A stretch of 64,000 nt of DNA from Pseudomonas putida NBRC 14164 (GTDB taxonomy: Bacteria > Pseudomonadota > Gammaproteobacteria > Pseudomonadales > Pseudomonadaceae). The first letter of the stretch is position 1. Every line of letters begins with the position of its first letter. The stretch is from assembly GCF_000412675.1 (NCBI RefSeq), contig NC_021505.1, positions 5,140,501-5,204,500 of the forward strand, read 5' to 3'. The notes below the pieces were generated by a model that did no database searches, had not been told where the DNA came from, and was given only the letters and a program-made list of their open reading frames with translations. Of this stretch, positions 24,037 through 33,688 are shown one piece after another. Position numbers and translations under genes: made by a program.

Positions 24037-24621
24037 GTGACCGCCATCCAGTTGATCGTCGGCCTGGGTAACCCCGGCCCCGAATACGAACAGACCCGGC
24101 ATAACGCAGGGGCTCTTTTCGTTGAACGCATTGCCAGCGCCCAGCGTATTTCGCTCACCGCTGACAAAAAGTATTTCGGCCTGACGGCTAAATTCAGCCA
24201 TCAGGGCAACGACGTTCGTTTGTTGATCCCCACCACCTACATGAACCGCAGCGGCCAGTCCGTAGCGGCCTTGGCCAATTTCTTCCGCATCAAGCCGGAA
24301 GCAATCCTGGTGGCACACGACGAACTCGACCTGCCTCCGGGCGTTGCCAAGCTCAAGCGCGGCGGCGGCCATGGTGGGCACAACGGCCTGCGCGACATCA
24401 TCGCGCAGCTCGGCAACCAGAACGACTTCCACCGCCTGCGGCTTGGCATTGGCCACCCGGGCGACGCCAAACTGGTCTCCAACTTCGTCCTGGGCCGCGC
24501 GCCGCGCGCCGAGCAGGAGAAGCTCGACGCCAGCATCGATTTTGCCCTCGGCGTGCTGCCGGACGTGCTTGCCGGCGACTTTGCCAAGGCGATGCGCGAA
24601 CTGCACAGCCAGAAGGCCTGA
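24037..24621 (+). CDS. pth: Peptidyl-tRNA hydrolase
   Basis: 194 residues. Recycles peptidyl-tRNAs that drop off ribosomes. GLGNPGPEYEQTRHNAGALF at about residues 9-28 includes the catalytic His and substrate Asn, and VAHDELDLPPG near 93 carries the supporting Asp. The start is GTG at 24037 with AGGA about 12 bases upstream; the frame is open further up but the family N-terminus begins here. ychF follows after 24 bases. Confidence 0.95.
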   Translation: MTAIQLIVGLGNPGPEYEQTRHNAGALFVERIASAQRISLTADKKYFGLTAKFSHQGNDVRLLIPTTYMNRSGQSVAALANFFRIKPEAILVAHDELDLPPGVAKLKRGGGHGGHNGLRDIIAQLGNQNDFHRLRLGIGHPGDAKLVSNFVLGRAPRAEQEKLDASIDFALGVLPDVLAGDFAKAMRELHSQKA

Positions 24622-24645
24622 ATTCCTTTAGAGAGGGGAATACCC

Positions 24646-25746
24646 ATGGGTTTCAATTGCGGCATCGTCGGCCTGCCCAACGTCGGCAAGTCCACCCTGT
24701 TCAACGCACTGACCAAGTCTGGCATCGCGGCGGAGAACTTCCCTTTCTGCACCATCGAGCCAAACAGCGGCATCGTGCCGATGCCCGACGCTCGTCTGGC
24801 TGCGCTGGCTGAGATCGTCAAGCCAAACCGCATCCTGCCGACCACCATGGAATTCGTCGACATCGCCGGCCTGGTTGCCGGTGCCTCGAAAGGCGAAGGC
24901 CTGGGTAACAAGTTCCTCGCCAACATCCGCGAGACCGACGCCATTGCCCACGTGGTGCGCTGCTTCGAAGACGAGAACGTGATTCACGTTTCCAACAGCG
25001 TCGACCCCAAGCGTGACATCGAGATCATCGACCTCGAACTGATCTTCGCCGACCTCGATAGCTGCGAGAAGCAACTGCAGAAGGTTACCCGCAACGCCAA
25101 AGGCGGCGACAAGGAAGCCTTGGCGCAGAAAGCCATTCTGGAAAAGCTGATCCCGCACTTCACCGAAGGCAAGCCTGCGCGCAGCCTGATGAAGAACATG
25201 GCTGACGACGAAAAAACCGTCATCCGTGGCTTCCACCTGCTGACCAGCAAGCCGGTGATGTACATCGCCAACGTCGCCGAAGACGGCTTCGACAACAACC
25301 CGCACCTGGACGTGGTCAAGGCCATTGCCGAGGAAGAAGGCGCTGTGGTTGTACCGGTGTGCAACAAGATCGAAGCAGAAATCGCCGAGCTCGACGACGG
25401 CGAAGAGAAGGACATGTTCCTCGAGGCCCTGGGCCTGGAAGAGCCTGGCCTGAACCGCGTGATCCGCGCCGGTTACGAGCTGCTGAACCTGCAGACCTAC
25501 TTCACTGCCGGCGTGCAGGAAGTACGTGCCTGGACCGTTCGCATCGGTGCCACCGCACCGCAAGCGGCCGGGGTTATCCACACCGACTTCGAAAAAGGCT
25601 TCATCCGCGCTGAAGTGGTGGCCTATGACGACTTCATCCAGTTCAAGGGTGAAAGCGGTGCCAAGGAAGCCGGTAAATGGCGCCTGGAAGGCAAGGACTA
25701 CATCGTCAAGGACGGCGACGTGATGCACTTCCGCTTCAACGTCTGA
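24646..25746 (+). CDS. ychF: Ribosome-binding ATPase YchF
   Basis: 366 residues. An Obg-family P-loop protein with GIVGLPNVGKSTLFNAL at residues 7-23. The specificity motif is NKIE rather than NKxD, the known change that makes YchF prefer ATP over GTP. The C-terminal TGS domain ends GDVMHFRFNV. Strong RBS GAGAGGGG before ATG 24646. It shares the rplY-pth-ychF order with many gammaproteobacteria and ends in TGATGA just ahead of a terminator. Confidence 0.96.
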   Translation: MGFNCGIVGLPNVGKSTLFNALTKSGIAAENFPFCTIEPNSGIVPMPDARLAALAEIVKPNRILPTTMEFVDIAGLVAGASKGEGLGNKFLANIRETDAIAHVVRCFEDENVIHVSNSVDPKRDIEIIDLELIFADLDSCEKQLQKVTRNAKGGDKEALAQKAILEKLIPHFTEGKPARSLMKNMADDEKTVIRGFHLLTSKPVMYIANVAEDGFDNNPHLDVVKAIAEEEGAVVVPVCNKIEAEIAELDDGEEKDMFLEALGLEEPGLNRVIRAGYELLNLQTYFTAGVQEVRAWTVRIGATAPQAAGVIHTDFEKGFIRAEVVAYDDFIQFKGESGAKEAGKWRLEGKDYIVKDGDVMHFRFNV

Positions 25747-25752
25747 TGAATC

Positions 25753-25819
25753 CCGTGGAATTCCACGGTACTTGAAAGACTTCAAAACCCCCGTAATCGC
25801 CAAGCGATACGGGGGTTTT
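25753..25819 (+). terminator. Palindrome plus intrinsic terminator after ychF
   Basis: First a perfect 16-base palindrome CCGTGGAATTCCACGG (25753-25768). Then AAAACCCCCGTAATCGC-caa-GCGATACGGGGGTTTT (25784-25819), a long stem with one bulge flanked by A and T runs. Confidence 0.88.
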
Positions 25820-25963
25820 GTGTGTAAGGGCCATGCATTTGCAGCACCGGCCGAGAAAAAGCCGGGGCCAGGGTGTTGCTTGGTCAGCGATGGGCCGCAA
25901 AGCGGCCCCCGATGTCAGCATCTAAGCTGTGATAGAGCACCCTCCTCCCCCAGAGCCCGCGCC

Positions 25964-27676
25964 ATGCCCGAACCACCGCGCTTCCACTGGCAACGCTGGC
26001 TGCCCGGCCTGGTCACCCTGCTCCACTACCAACGCGCCTGGCTAGCCAAGGACATCGCCGCCGGCCTGGTGCTGACCACCATGCTGGTACCCGTGGGCAT
26101 CGCCTACGCCGAAGCGTCCGGCGTACCCGGTATCTACGGCCTGTACGCCACCATCATCCCGTTGCTGGCCTACGCCTTGTTCGGCCCTAGCCGCATCCTT
26201 GTGCTGGGCCCGGACTCGGCACTGGCCGCGCCGATCCTGGCGGTGGTGGTGCAGTACGCTGCCAGCGACCCGCAGCGGGCAATCGCCATCGCCAGCATGA
26301 TGGCGCTGGTCGCCGGGGCGTTCTGTGTGATTGCCGGGCTGCTGCGCCTAGGCTTCATCACCGAGCTGCTGTCCAAGCCGATCCGCTATGGCTACATGAA
26401 CGGCATCGCCCTGACGGTGTTAATCAGCCAACTGCCCAAACTGTTCGGTTTGTCCGTGGACAGCCAAGGCCCACTGCGGGATATCTGGAACCTGATTCAG
26501 GCCTTGCTCGCCGGGCAGGGGCATTGGCCAAGCTTCATGGTCGGTGGCGCCAGTTTGGCGCTGATCCTGCTGCTCAAGCCATTCAATCGCCTGCCAGGCA
26601 TCCTCATTGCCGTGGTACTGGCCACGCTGGCGGTGAGCCTGCTGGGGCTAGACCAGCAAGGCGTGAAAGTGCTCGGCAAGTTGCCGCAAGGGCTGCCCAG
26701 CTTTGCCTTGCCCTGGGTCACCGATATCGACTTGGTGGAGGTGCTGCTTGGCGGCATCGCGGTGGCGCTGGTGTCGTTCGCCGATACCAGTGTGCTGTCA
26801 CGTTCCTATGCCGCACGGCTGAAAATGCCGGTCAACCCGAACCAGGAAATGTTTGGCCTGGGCGTAGCCAACCTCGCCTCGGGGCTGTTTCAGGGCATCC
26901 CCATCAGCAGCAGCGCGTCGCGCACACCGGTGGCCGAAGCTGCCGGTTCGCAAACCCAGCTCACCGGCATTATCGGTGCACTGGCGGTCACCCTGTTGCT
27001 GCTGGTGGCGCCCAACCTGATGCAGCACCTGCCCAACAGCGCCCTGGCGGCTGTGGTGATTGCCGCAGCAGTGGGGCTGTTCGAGTTCGCCGACCTCAAA
27101 CGTATATTTCGCATGCAGCAGTGGGAGTTCTGGCTGTCGTTCACCTGCTTCGTCGGCGTGGCGGTGTTTGGCGCCATTCCCGGTATCTGCATTGCGGTGG
27201 CAATAGCGGTGATCGAGTTCCTGTGGGACGGCTGGCGGCCACACCATGCAGTGCTGGGCCGGGTGGACGGCACCCGGGGGTACCACGATGTGCAGCGTTA
27301 TCCACAGGCACGACGCATTCCGGGGCTGGTGTTGCTGCGTTGGGACGCGCCGCTGTTCTTTGCCAATGCCGAGCAGTTCCAGAGCACAGTGATGGCGGCT
27401 GTAGACGAGTCGCCGACGCCGGTGCAGCGGCTGCTAATAGCTGCGGAACCGGTGACCAGTATCGACATCACCTCGGCAGACATGCTGGCCGAGCTGGACC
27501 GGGCACTGGAGGCACGAGGGGTGGAATTGCAGTTTGCCGAGATGAAAGACCCGGTGAAGGACAAGATGCGGCGGTTCGGGTTGTTTCAGCATATGGGGGA
27601 AAAGGCCTTTCACCCCACGGTGGGTGCCGCTGTGGATGCCTATCTGGAAGAAAGTGGGGTTGATTGGCAGCCCTAG
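25964..27676 (+). CDS. SulP-family anion transporter with STAS domain
   Basis: 570 residues. The N-terminal part has about 12-14 membrane helices with the SulP signature ASGVPGIYGLYATIIPLLAY at about residues 47-66 and the sequence FQGIPISSSASRTPVAEAAG near 308. A cytoplasmic C-terminal STAS domain (about 450-560) holds ADMLAELDRALEARGVELQF. Likely a sulfate, bicarbonate or related anion transporter; sequence does not fix the substrate. The ATG at 25964 gives a normal N-terminus but has only a weak RBS. It stands alone between terminators. Confidence 0.85.
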   Translation: MPEPPRFHWQRWLPGLVTLLHYQRAWLAKDIAAGLVLTTMLVPVGIAYAEASGVPGIYGLYATIIPLLAYALFGPSRILVLGPDSALAAPILAVVVQYAASDPQRAIAIASMMALVAGAFCVIAGLLRLGFITELLSKPIRYGYMNGIALTVLISQLPKLFGLSVDSQGPLRDIWNLIQALLAGQGHWPSFMVGGASLALILLLKPFNRLPGILIAVVLATLAVSLLGLDQQGVKVLGKLPQGLPSFALPWVTDIDLVEVLLGGIAVALVSFADTSVLSRSYAARLKMPVNPNQEMFGLGVANLASGLFQGIPISSSASRTPVAEAAGSQTQLTGIIGALAVTLLLLVAPNLMQHLPNSALAAVVIAAAVGLFEFADLKRIFRMQQWEFWLSFTCFVGVAVFGAIPGICIAVAIAVIEFLWDGWRPHHAVLGRVDGTRGYHDVQRYPQARRIPGLVLLRWDAPLFFANAEQFQSTVMAAVDESPTPVQRLLIAAEPVTSIDITSADMLAELDRALEARGVELQFAEMKDPVKDKMRRFGLFQHMGEKAFHPTVGAAVDAYLEESGVDWQP

Positions 27677-27690
27677 GTTCTCTGTGCTGG

Positions 27691-27718
27691 CTGCTTCGCG
27701 GACTCACCCGCGAAGCAG
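27691..27718. terminator. Bidirectional hairpin between convergent genes
   Basis: CTGCTTCGCGG and CCGCGAAGCAG are perfect 11-base arms around a 6-base loop. The right arm lies inside the last codons of the minus-strand DUF2955 gene. No U tract, so termination strength is uncertain. Confidence 0.6.
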
Positions 27719-28726
27719 CGCACGCCGAGCACGAAGCCGGTCAATCCAGATCAACATGGCACTGGCATACACCGAGACCGCCAGAAACAAGGCCATGCGC
27801 ACCGCAAAGGCCTTGTACACATCCTGCCCACCCGCACTGTCCTGCACCGACTGCCCCAGCAAGATCAGCAGGGTCGTCAGGCAACTGACCCAGTACGCCG
27901 GGCTCTGCCGGTTGGGCACGGCCTGATACAGCCGCCGCGCCAGCCACAGGACGAACAGCAGCACCCAGAGGAAGAACATCCACAAGTGCACGAACAGGCC
28001 CAACGCGCCCCACATCAGTATCGCCAACAGGCCGGCAAGCAAGGTCGAACCAATCAGCTCTCGGCTGGCATGCCGTGCGCGGGTTTCCTCGGCCTGCTGC
28101 CCCAGGCTTACCGCCTTCATGATCAGCGGCATGTACTGGTCCGGGGCAATCAGCGCCAGCAGAAACGCAGGCATCACGATCAGCGTGGCGCGCAATGCCA
28201 CCCAGCTGACATGCTCGCTGCCCGGCAGCGGTGGTACAGGTTGCGCCGGTGCTCCCGCAGGTTCGGGAAACAGCACATGCGCCAGCGCCGTGCCCAGCAC
28301 TGCCAGCAGCATGCCTTTGGCCAGCGCTTCGACCACCGACAGCGCCAAGGTGAAGTCGCTGGTGCCGGCGGCGGCGATCATGGTCAGGCCGACCACCAGC
28401 AAGTTGGCCAGCAGGCCGTTGCCGCCCTCAAGGGCGTAGCGCAAGGTGAGAAAAACGCCTACGCCCACCAGCAACACCCCGCTCAGCGGTGCGTGGCGCA
28501 ACAGCGGAATCAGCAACAGCCCGCTGCCACAGGCGAGCAGTACCAGCACCGCCAGGGCCGGCGCCGCTCGCAGGGGCAGTGGCTGGCTGCGCATGGCCAG
28601 CAACAGCACGGCGAACACCGGTGCCAGGATCGGCACCGGCAAGCCAATGCCAAAACTCACCGCCAGGCACAGCGCCACACCCCAGGCCAGGCGCAGGGCG
28701 CGCAGGCGACGCAATTCAATAGGCAT
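27704..28726 (-). CDS. DUF2955 membrane protein of a tripartite efflux system
   Basis: 340 residues. Two blocks of four to six hydrophobic helices separated by a polar stretch (about residues 165-180, PEPAGAPAQPVPPLPG), an FUSC/aromatic-acid exporter-like layout. The start overlaps the HlyD gene end by 11 bases. With the adaptor and outer membrane factor it resembles AaeB-like exporters, in which this protein is the inner membrane pump. The substrate is unknown. Confidence 0.8.
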   Translation of the reverse strand: MPIELRRLRALRLAWGVALCLAVSFGIGLPVPILAPVFAVLLLAMRSQPLPLRAAPALAVLVLLACGSGLLLIPLLRHAPLSGVLLVGVGVFLTLRYALEGGNGLLANLLVVGLTMIAAAGTSDFTLALSVVEALAKGMLLAVLGTALAHVLFPEPAGAPAQPVPPLPGSEHVSWVALRATLIVMPAFLLALIAPDQYMPLIMKAVSLGQQAEETRARHASRELIGSTLLAGLLAILMWGALGLFVHLWMFFLWVLLFVLWLARRLYQAVPNRQSPAYWVSCLTTLLILLGQSVQDSAGGQDVYKAFAVRMALFLAVSVYASAMLIWIDRLRARRALLRG

Positions 28727-29804
28727 AGGACAACCAGCTCATCAACCACATGAACAGCCGGCCCAGAAGGTTCAGCGGGTTACCTTCGCTGGGCAGCGCC
28801 ATGACCTCTGCCTGCCCGCCTACCCGCAGCCCGCGCTTGTCCGGCAACTGATCACGCTCCAGCTCGACAATCACCGGAAAGCGCTGGGCCGAACGCAGCC
28901 ACTCGCGGCTGTTCTGCACTGTGGGCAATGTGCCCGGCGGAGTGCTCTGGCCCACGCTCACCCCGTAGCCGATGCTGCGAATACGCCCCTTCAACACGGT
29001 ACCGGGCAATGCATCAAGCACTACCAGCACCGGGGTGTCGGGGCGCAGGCGGCCTAGGTTGTTCTCGGTCATGTCGGCACTTATCCACACGTCATGGATT
29101 GTGATCAGCGTCATCATCGGGCTGCCAGCCCCGACATAGTGGCCAACGTCGGTACGCAAATCGGTGATCAGCCCGTTGGCGTCGGCGCGCACCACAGTAC
29201 GGGCAAGGTCCAGGCGAGCCTTTTCCACGTTGGCTGCGGCACTGCGCAACTGGGCGTTATCATCTTGCGCACCGCCCTGCTGCTCACGGGCGCGCTCCAC
29301 TTCGGCACGGGCCGCCGCCACCTGGCTGATGGCCTGGTCGCGGGTAGCCTGGGCGCCTTCCAGCCGGCGCACCGATACCGTGCCTGGGTCCTCATCGATC
29401 AGGCGCTTGAGCCGCTCGGCATCCTGCCGCGCCTTGCGCTCGTTGGCCTGGGCTGCCACCAGCGCCGCCTGGGCCGAATCGATGCCGGCGGTACTGGCGC
29501 CGATCTGCCGGCGCACCGTATCGAGGTCTGCTTCGGCGCGGGCCAAGGCAATGCGGTACTGCTCCTGGTCGAGTTCGAACAGCACATCGCCCTGGTGCAC
29601 GTCCTGGTTGTTGCCTACTGCCACCCGCTTGATCTGCCCTGCCACCTCGGCGGCCACCGGCACCACGTAGGCCTGCAGGCGCGCCTGCTGGGTGTAAGGC
29701 GTGAAGCGGTCGGCCAGCAGGTACCAGAGCAGGCTCACGGCGATCAGCAGCAGTACCCAGCGCATGCCGCGATCAGGGGCTGGCGGGGGTGTGGCGTCGC
29801 TCAT
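28716..29804 (-). CDS. HlyD/EmrA-type membrane fusion protein
   Basis: 362 residues. One N-terminal membrane segment (MRWVLLLIAVSLLWYLLA) anchors a periplasmic adaptor. It has a biotinyl-lipoyl half near VAAEVAGQIKRVAVGNNQDV, a long coiled-coil hairpin of Ala/Arg/Gln-rich heptads (about 90-200), and the second half GLITDLRTDVGHYVGAGSPM. It links an inner membrane pump with an outer membrane channel. It overlaps the outer membrane factor gene by 4 bases and DUF2955 by 11, so the three are co-translated. Confidence 0.88.
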   Translation of the reverse strand: MSDATPPPAPDRGMRWVLLLIAVSLLWYLLADRFTPYTQQARLQAYVVPVAAEVAGQIKRVAVGNNQDVHQGDVLFELDQEQYRIALARAEADLDTVRRQIGASTAGIDSAQAALVAAQANERKARQDAERLKRLIDEDPGTVSVRRLEGAQATRDQAISQVAAARAEVERAREQQGGAQDDNAQLRSAAANVEKARLDLARTVVRADANGLITDLRTDVGHYVGAGSPMMTLITIHDVWISADMTENNLGRLRPDTPVLVVLDALPGTVLKGRIRSIGYGVSVGQSTPPGTLPTVQNSREWLRSAQRFPVIVELERDQLPDKRGLRVGGQAEVMALPSEGNPLNLLGRLFMWLMSWLSYAY

Positions 29805-31315
29805 TGGCTTTCACCTTTTGCATGTGCGGTGTGGGCTGGCGGGTGGAGCAGGTCGCCCCAGTCGGTACGTTGCTGCATCTGCTGACGCGTGGCTGGGTCG
29901 ATCGGTGCGCGGCTGGTGTCCCAGCCACCGCCCAAGGCCTTGTACAAGGTCACCAGGCTGCTGACGGCATTACCGCGGCTGATCAGGTAGCCGTCCTGTT
30001 GCTGCAATAGCAGTTGCTGGGCGTCGAGCACGCGTTGGAAGTCGGCGAAGCCTTCGCGGTACTGCGAGCTGGCCAGGTTCAGCGAGCGTTGCGCAGCCTG
30101 GGAGGCCTGGTCGCGAATGGCTGCACTCTGTAGCGAGCGCACCAGCCCACTGGCAGCATCGTCGGCCTCGCGGGCGGCTTCGCGCACGCCCTGGTGGTAC
30201 AGCTCGATCAGTTGCTGCAAGCGGGCATCCTCTACCCGCACCGCGTTCTTGCGCCGGCCGTAGTCGAACGGGTTCCAGATCAGGCTGGGCCCGGCGGCGA
30301 TGTCGAAGGTATTGGGCAGGTGGCTGGCCGATAAAAAGGTCCAGCCGATGCTGCCCAGCAAGCTCAGCTGTGGATAAAGATCAGCCTCGGCCACACCGAC
30401 CAACGCCGACTGCGCCGCCACCGCCTGCTCGGCCGCGCGGATATCCGGGCGGCGCTGCAACAGGCTGGCAGGTACGCCCTGCAGCACTGCGCGGTCTGGT
30501 AAAGGCAGCTGGCCATGGCCGGCCTCCAGCTGCGCCAGCGGCCCGGGTGGGCGGCCCAGCAATGAACACAGCACGTTGCGCAGCGCGTTGAGCTGGTTCT
30601 CGAATTCGGGGATGGTGGCCAGGGTCGCCAGGTATTGAGTGCGCGCTTGCTGCCAGTCGAGTTCGTCATTCTCGCCATGGCGGAACAGCCGTTCGGTAAT
30701 CTCCAGGCTACGCGCCTGGCGCTTGCCGTTCTCTTGCGCGATCGCCAGCCGCGCCTCGGCGGTTCGCAGGGCAAAGTAGGTGTCGGCCACTTGTGCACGC
30801 AACAGCAGCATGGCGTCGGCATAGTTGGCCTGTGAGGCGAAGTAAACGGCATCGGCGCTTTCGATGGCGCGACTGAAGCGGCCCCAGAAGTCGATTTCCC
30901 AGCCGATGTCGAAGCCGACGCTGGATTGCCAGAACACCGAATCGCGCGCAGTGGCCGTGCCGGACTGGTTTTGCTTCAGGTACAGGCTCTGCGCACCCAG
31001 CTGCTGCAGCTGTGGATAACGCCCGGTCTGCACGATGGCCAACTGGGCGCGGGCTTCAGCAATGCGCAGGCCAGCCACACGCAGGTTGGTGTTATTGGCG
31101 TCGGCCTCGGCAATCAGCGCGTCCAGCATCGGGTCGGCAAACACCGCCCACCACTGGCGCAGGTCGGGTGTTGCGGCGCTACGCCCTGCCTGCTCCAGCA
31201 ATGGCGTGCTCCAGCCGTCCAGCCACGGCACCTGGGGCTTTTCGAAATCCGGGCCGACCTGGGTGCAGCCGGCCAGCACCATCAGCAGGCCCAGGCCACA
31301 GCGGCGGTTGGGCAT
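29801..31315 (-). CDS. Outer membrane efflux lipoprotein, NodT/OprM type
   Basis: 504 residues. Lipoprotein signal with lipobox LAGCTQVGPDF (Cys at about 17), typical of OprM homologues. Two OEP repeats follow, including TNLRVAGLRIAEARAQLAIV and the central RRPDIRAAEQAVAAQSALVG. It forms the TolC-like outer membrane trimer for the adaptor and pump encoded next. It starts three bases after the AI-2E gene stop, so that exporter is part of the same transcript. Confidence 0.92.
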   Translation of the reverse strand: MPNRRCGLGLLMVLAGCTQVGPDFEKPQVPWLDGWSTPLLEQAGRSAATPDLRQWWAVFADPMLDALIAEADANNTNLRVAGLRIAEARAQLAIVQTGRYPQLQQLGAQSLYLKQNQSGTATARDSVFWQSSVGFDIGWEIDFWGRFSRAIESADAVYFASQANYADAMLLLRAQVADTYFALRTAEARLAIAQENGKRQARSLEITERLFRHGENDELDWQQARTQYLATLATIPEFENQLNALRNVLCSLLGRPPGPLAQLEAGHGQLPLPDRAVLQGVPASLLQRRPDIRAAEQAVAAQSALVGVAEADLYPQLSLLGSIGWTFLSASHLPNTFDIAAGPSLIWNPFDYGRRKNAVRVEDARLQQLIELYHQGVREAAREADDAASGLVRSLQSAAIRDQASQAAQRSLNLASSQYREGFADFQRVLDAQQLLLQQQDGYLISRGNAVSSLVTLYKALGGGWDTSRAPIDPATRQQMQQRTDWGDLLHPPAHTAHAKGESQ

Positions 31316-31318
31316 GGC

Positions 31319-32416
31319 TCAGGCAGCGGGTGGTGCCGGTTGCTCCGGCACCTGCAGCGCAACCCATTGCCAGAACAACACGTAGGTTACGCCAAGGATC
31401 ACCGGGCCGATGAACAAGCCGATGATGCCTTTGACCACCATGCCGCCCAGTGCCCCGATCAGCACCACCGGCATCGGTACGTCCACACCGCGCCCCAGCA
31501 GCAGCGGCTTGAGCACGTTGTCGGCCAGCCCGGCGACAAAGGTGTAGATGGCGAAGATGATGGTCGCCACCGTGAAGCCTTCGACGTTGAACACGTAGAT
31601 GATCACCGGCACCGTGACCAGGGTAGCGGGCGCCTGGGCAATCCCCAGCATGAGGATGACGATGGCCAGCATGCCGGCCCCGGGCACCCCTTTGACCACA
31701 AAGCCAACGCCGATCAGCAGCATCTGGATGAAGGCGATGCCGATCACGCCCTGCGCCACCGCGCGAATGGTGGCGGTACACAACTTGGCCAAGGGTTTGC
31801 CGCGCTCTTCGCCCGATACCCGCATGGCAATACGCTGCGCGGCGACTTCGCCGCGGTCACCGAAGGCCATGATGACTCCGGAAATGATTATGGCACCGAT
31901 GAACAGAAAAAAGGCCGCACCGGCGCTGGCCGCAGCGCCTAATACCGTAAGCCCGGCACCCTTGATTTGCGGCATCCACTGATTCAGTACGCTGGCCATG
32001 TTTTCGGAGGCCGCCAACCATAGCGCATACACCTTCGGCCCGATCAGTGGCCAGGCGGCCACAGACTCAGGTGGCGTCGGCACGCTCCACGCCCCGCTCT
32101 TGAGCAACGTCACCAGGCTGTCCACCGACTCGCCGATGGACATTACCACCAGATAGATCGGCACCAGCAGCACCACCAATACCAGTAACACCACCAGCGT
32201 CGCGGCATAGCCATGCTTGAGCCCGGTACGGCGCTGAAGGCGGCAATGCAACGGGTACAAGGTAACCGCCAGGATCACCGCCCACAGCATCAGCTCGAGG
32301 AACGGCTGGAACACCTGGAAGGCGAATATCACCAGGCCGGCCACCAGACCCGCCTTGATCAACACATCGAGCAGGCCCCGCGACAGCGCACTGTCAAGCT
32401 TGATACCCGGTTGCAT
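31319..32416 (-). CDS. AI-2E family transporter
   Basis: 365 residues with about eight membrane helices. The family pattern includes paired N-terminal helices, a soluble middle part, and the C-terminal conserved ADNVLKPLLLGRGVDVPMPV followed by LGGMVVKGIIGLFIGPVILG. Family members range from the AI-2 exporter TqsA to Na+/H+ antiporters and permeases of unknown cargo, so the name is only a family label. A strong RBS GGAGGTG precedes ATG 32416. The efflux trio follows at once. Confidence 0.88.
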   Translation of the reverse strand: MQPGIKLDSALSRGLLDVLIKAGLVAGLVIFAFQVFQPFLELMLWAVILAVTLYPLHCRLQRRTGLKHGYAATLVVLLVLVVLLVPIYLVVMSIGESVDSLVTLLKSGAWSVPTPPESVAAWPLIGPKVYALWLAASENMASVLNQWMPQIKGAGLTVLGAAASAGAAFFLFIGAIIISGVIMAFGDRGEVAAQRIAMRVSGEERGKPLAKLCTATIRAVAQGVIGIAFIQMLLIGVGFVVKGVPGAGMLAIVILMLGIAQAPATLVTVPVIIYVFNVEGFTVATIIFAIYTFVAGLADNVLKPLLLGRGVDVPMPVVLIGALGGMVVKGIIGLFIGPVILGVTYVLFWQWVALQVPEQPAPPAA

Positions 32417-32455
32417 GCTGCACCTCCGAACGTTCTGTTCGCCGTGTGTCTCGAT

Positions 32456-33652
32456 TCAGTGCTCCGTTTCCGGGGCTGCCTGCGCAGGTGGTACGTCTTG
32501 CAGCCGTCGCGCCAGGGCCATCATCACCAACGGCACCACGGCCATCGACAGGGTGATGGCCAGTACCAGCAAGTCATGCACTTGTGGTGACAACACCTGA
32601 TGGTCCCGCGCCAGCTTGAACACCACGAAGGCAAACTCGCCCCCAGAGGCCAGCACCACGCCCAGGCACAGCGCCTGGGACGGGTTGAGGCCTCCGGCCA
32701 TGCGCCCCAGGCCATACAGCAACGGCAGCTTGATACCCACCAGCAGCAGCGTCAGCCCCAACACCGCCAGCGGCATGCCCAACAGCAGGTGCAAGTCGGC
32801 GCTCATCCCCACGCCCACGAAGAACAGCCCCAGCAGCAAGCCTTTGATGGGTTCGATCTGGGTTTCCAGTTCGTGGCGAAACGGCGACTCGGCCATCAGC
32901 ACGCCGGCCAGAAATGCCCCTAGCGCCATCGATACGCCCACGTGCTCCATCAACCAAGCAGTGCCCAGCACCACCAGCAAGGCCGTGGCGGTCGACAGCT
33001 CGGGCAAGCCCGAACCCACGGTCCACTTGAAAACCGGGGTCAACAGATAGCGACCAAAGATAATCAGAACCCCAATGCCCACAGCCACAGCCAGCAACGG
33101 CCAGGCCCCTTCGTCGGCAGTGCTGACATTGCCACCGAGCAGCGGCACCACGGCAATCAAAGGAATGGCTGCGATGTCCTGGAACAACAGGATGGCCACA
33201 GCCAGGCGGCCGTGCGGTTTGCCCAGGTCCTTGCGCTCGGCCAGTACCTGCAGGCCAAACGCGGTGGAAGACAGCGCCAGGCCCACGCCCAGCACGATGG
33301 CGGCCGGACGCGACTGGTCGAACAGCCAATAGGCCAGTAGCCCAAGCACCACGGCGCTCAGCCCCACTTGCAGCGTACCCACACCGAACAGCGCCCGGCG
33401 CATGGTCCACAAGCGCCGGGGCGATAGCTCCAGGCCAATGACGAACAGCAGCATCACCACGCCCATCTCTGACAGACGCGCCACGTTATCGGGGTTGTTC
33501 AGCAGGCCGAGCACCGAGGGGCCGATGAGCATGCCGGCCAGCAGATACCCAGGCACAGCGCCCATCCGCAAACGCTGCGCCAGTGGCACCAGAAGCACCA
33601 CGGCCAGAAGGAACACCACCGTCGCCTGCAACAGGCTGCCGTCATGTGGCAT
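32456..33652 (-). CDS. CPA2-family cation:proton antiporter (membrane domain only)
   Basis: 398 residues with about 12 membrane helices. The Na+/H+ exchanger fold shows GYLLAGMLIGPSVLGLL at about residues 35-51, ALSSTAFGLQVLAERKDLGK near 126, and SMALGAFLAGVLMAES near 245. The C-terminal TrkA-N nucleotide domain of KefB/KefC is absent; the protein stops shortly after the last helix. It may exchange K+ or Na+ for protons. 36 bases follow PPK2 and 39 precede the AI-2E gene. Confidence 0.88.
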   Translation of the reverse strand: MPHDGSLLQATVVFLLAVVLLVPLAQRLRMGAVPGYLLAGMLIGPSVLGLLNNPDNVARLSEMGVVMLLFVIGLELSPRRLWTMRRALFGVGTLQVGLSAVVLGLLAYWLFDQSRPAAIVLGVGLALSSTAFGLQVLAERKDLGKPHGRLAVAILLFQDIAAIPLIAVVPLLGGNVSTADEGAWPLLAVAVGIGVLIIFGRYLLTPVFKWTVGSGLPELSTATALLVVLGTAWLMEHVGVSMALGAFLAGVLMAESPFRHELETQIEPIKGLLLGLFFVGVGMSADLHLLLGMPLAVLGLTLLLVGIKLPLLYGLGRMAGGLNPSQALCLGVVLASGGEFAFVVFKLARDHQVLSPQVHDLLVLAITLSMAVVPLVMMALARRLQDVPPAQAAPETEH

Positions 33653-33688
33653 GAGCTCTTACCCTCGCAGCTCCCCGCAGGGAGGGGT

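Noticed and set aside
29936..29952. TTGTACAAGG inside the outer membrane factor gene as a third light-regulator box
   Set aside because: Only one half-site and no second half at 12 bases; it lies in coding sequence.
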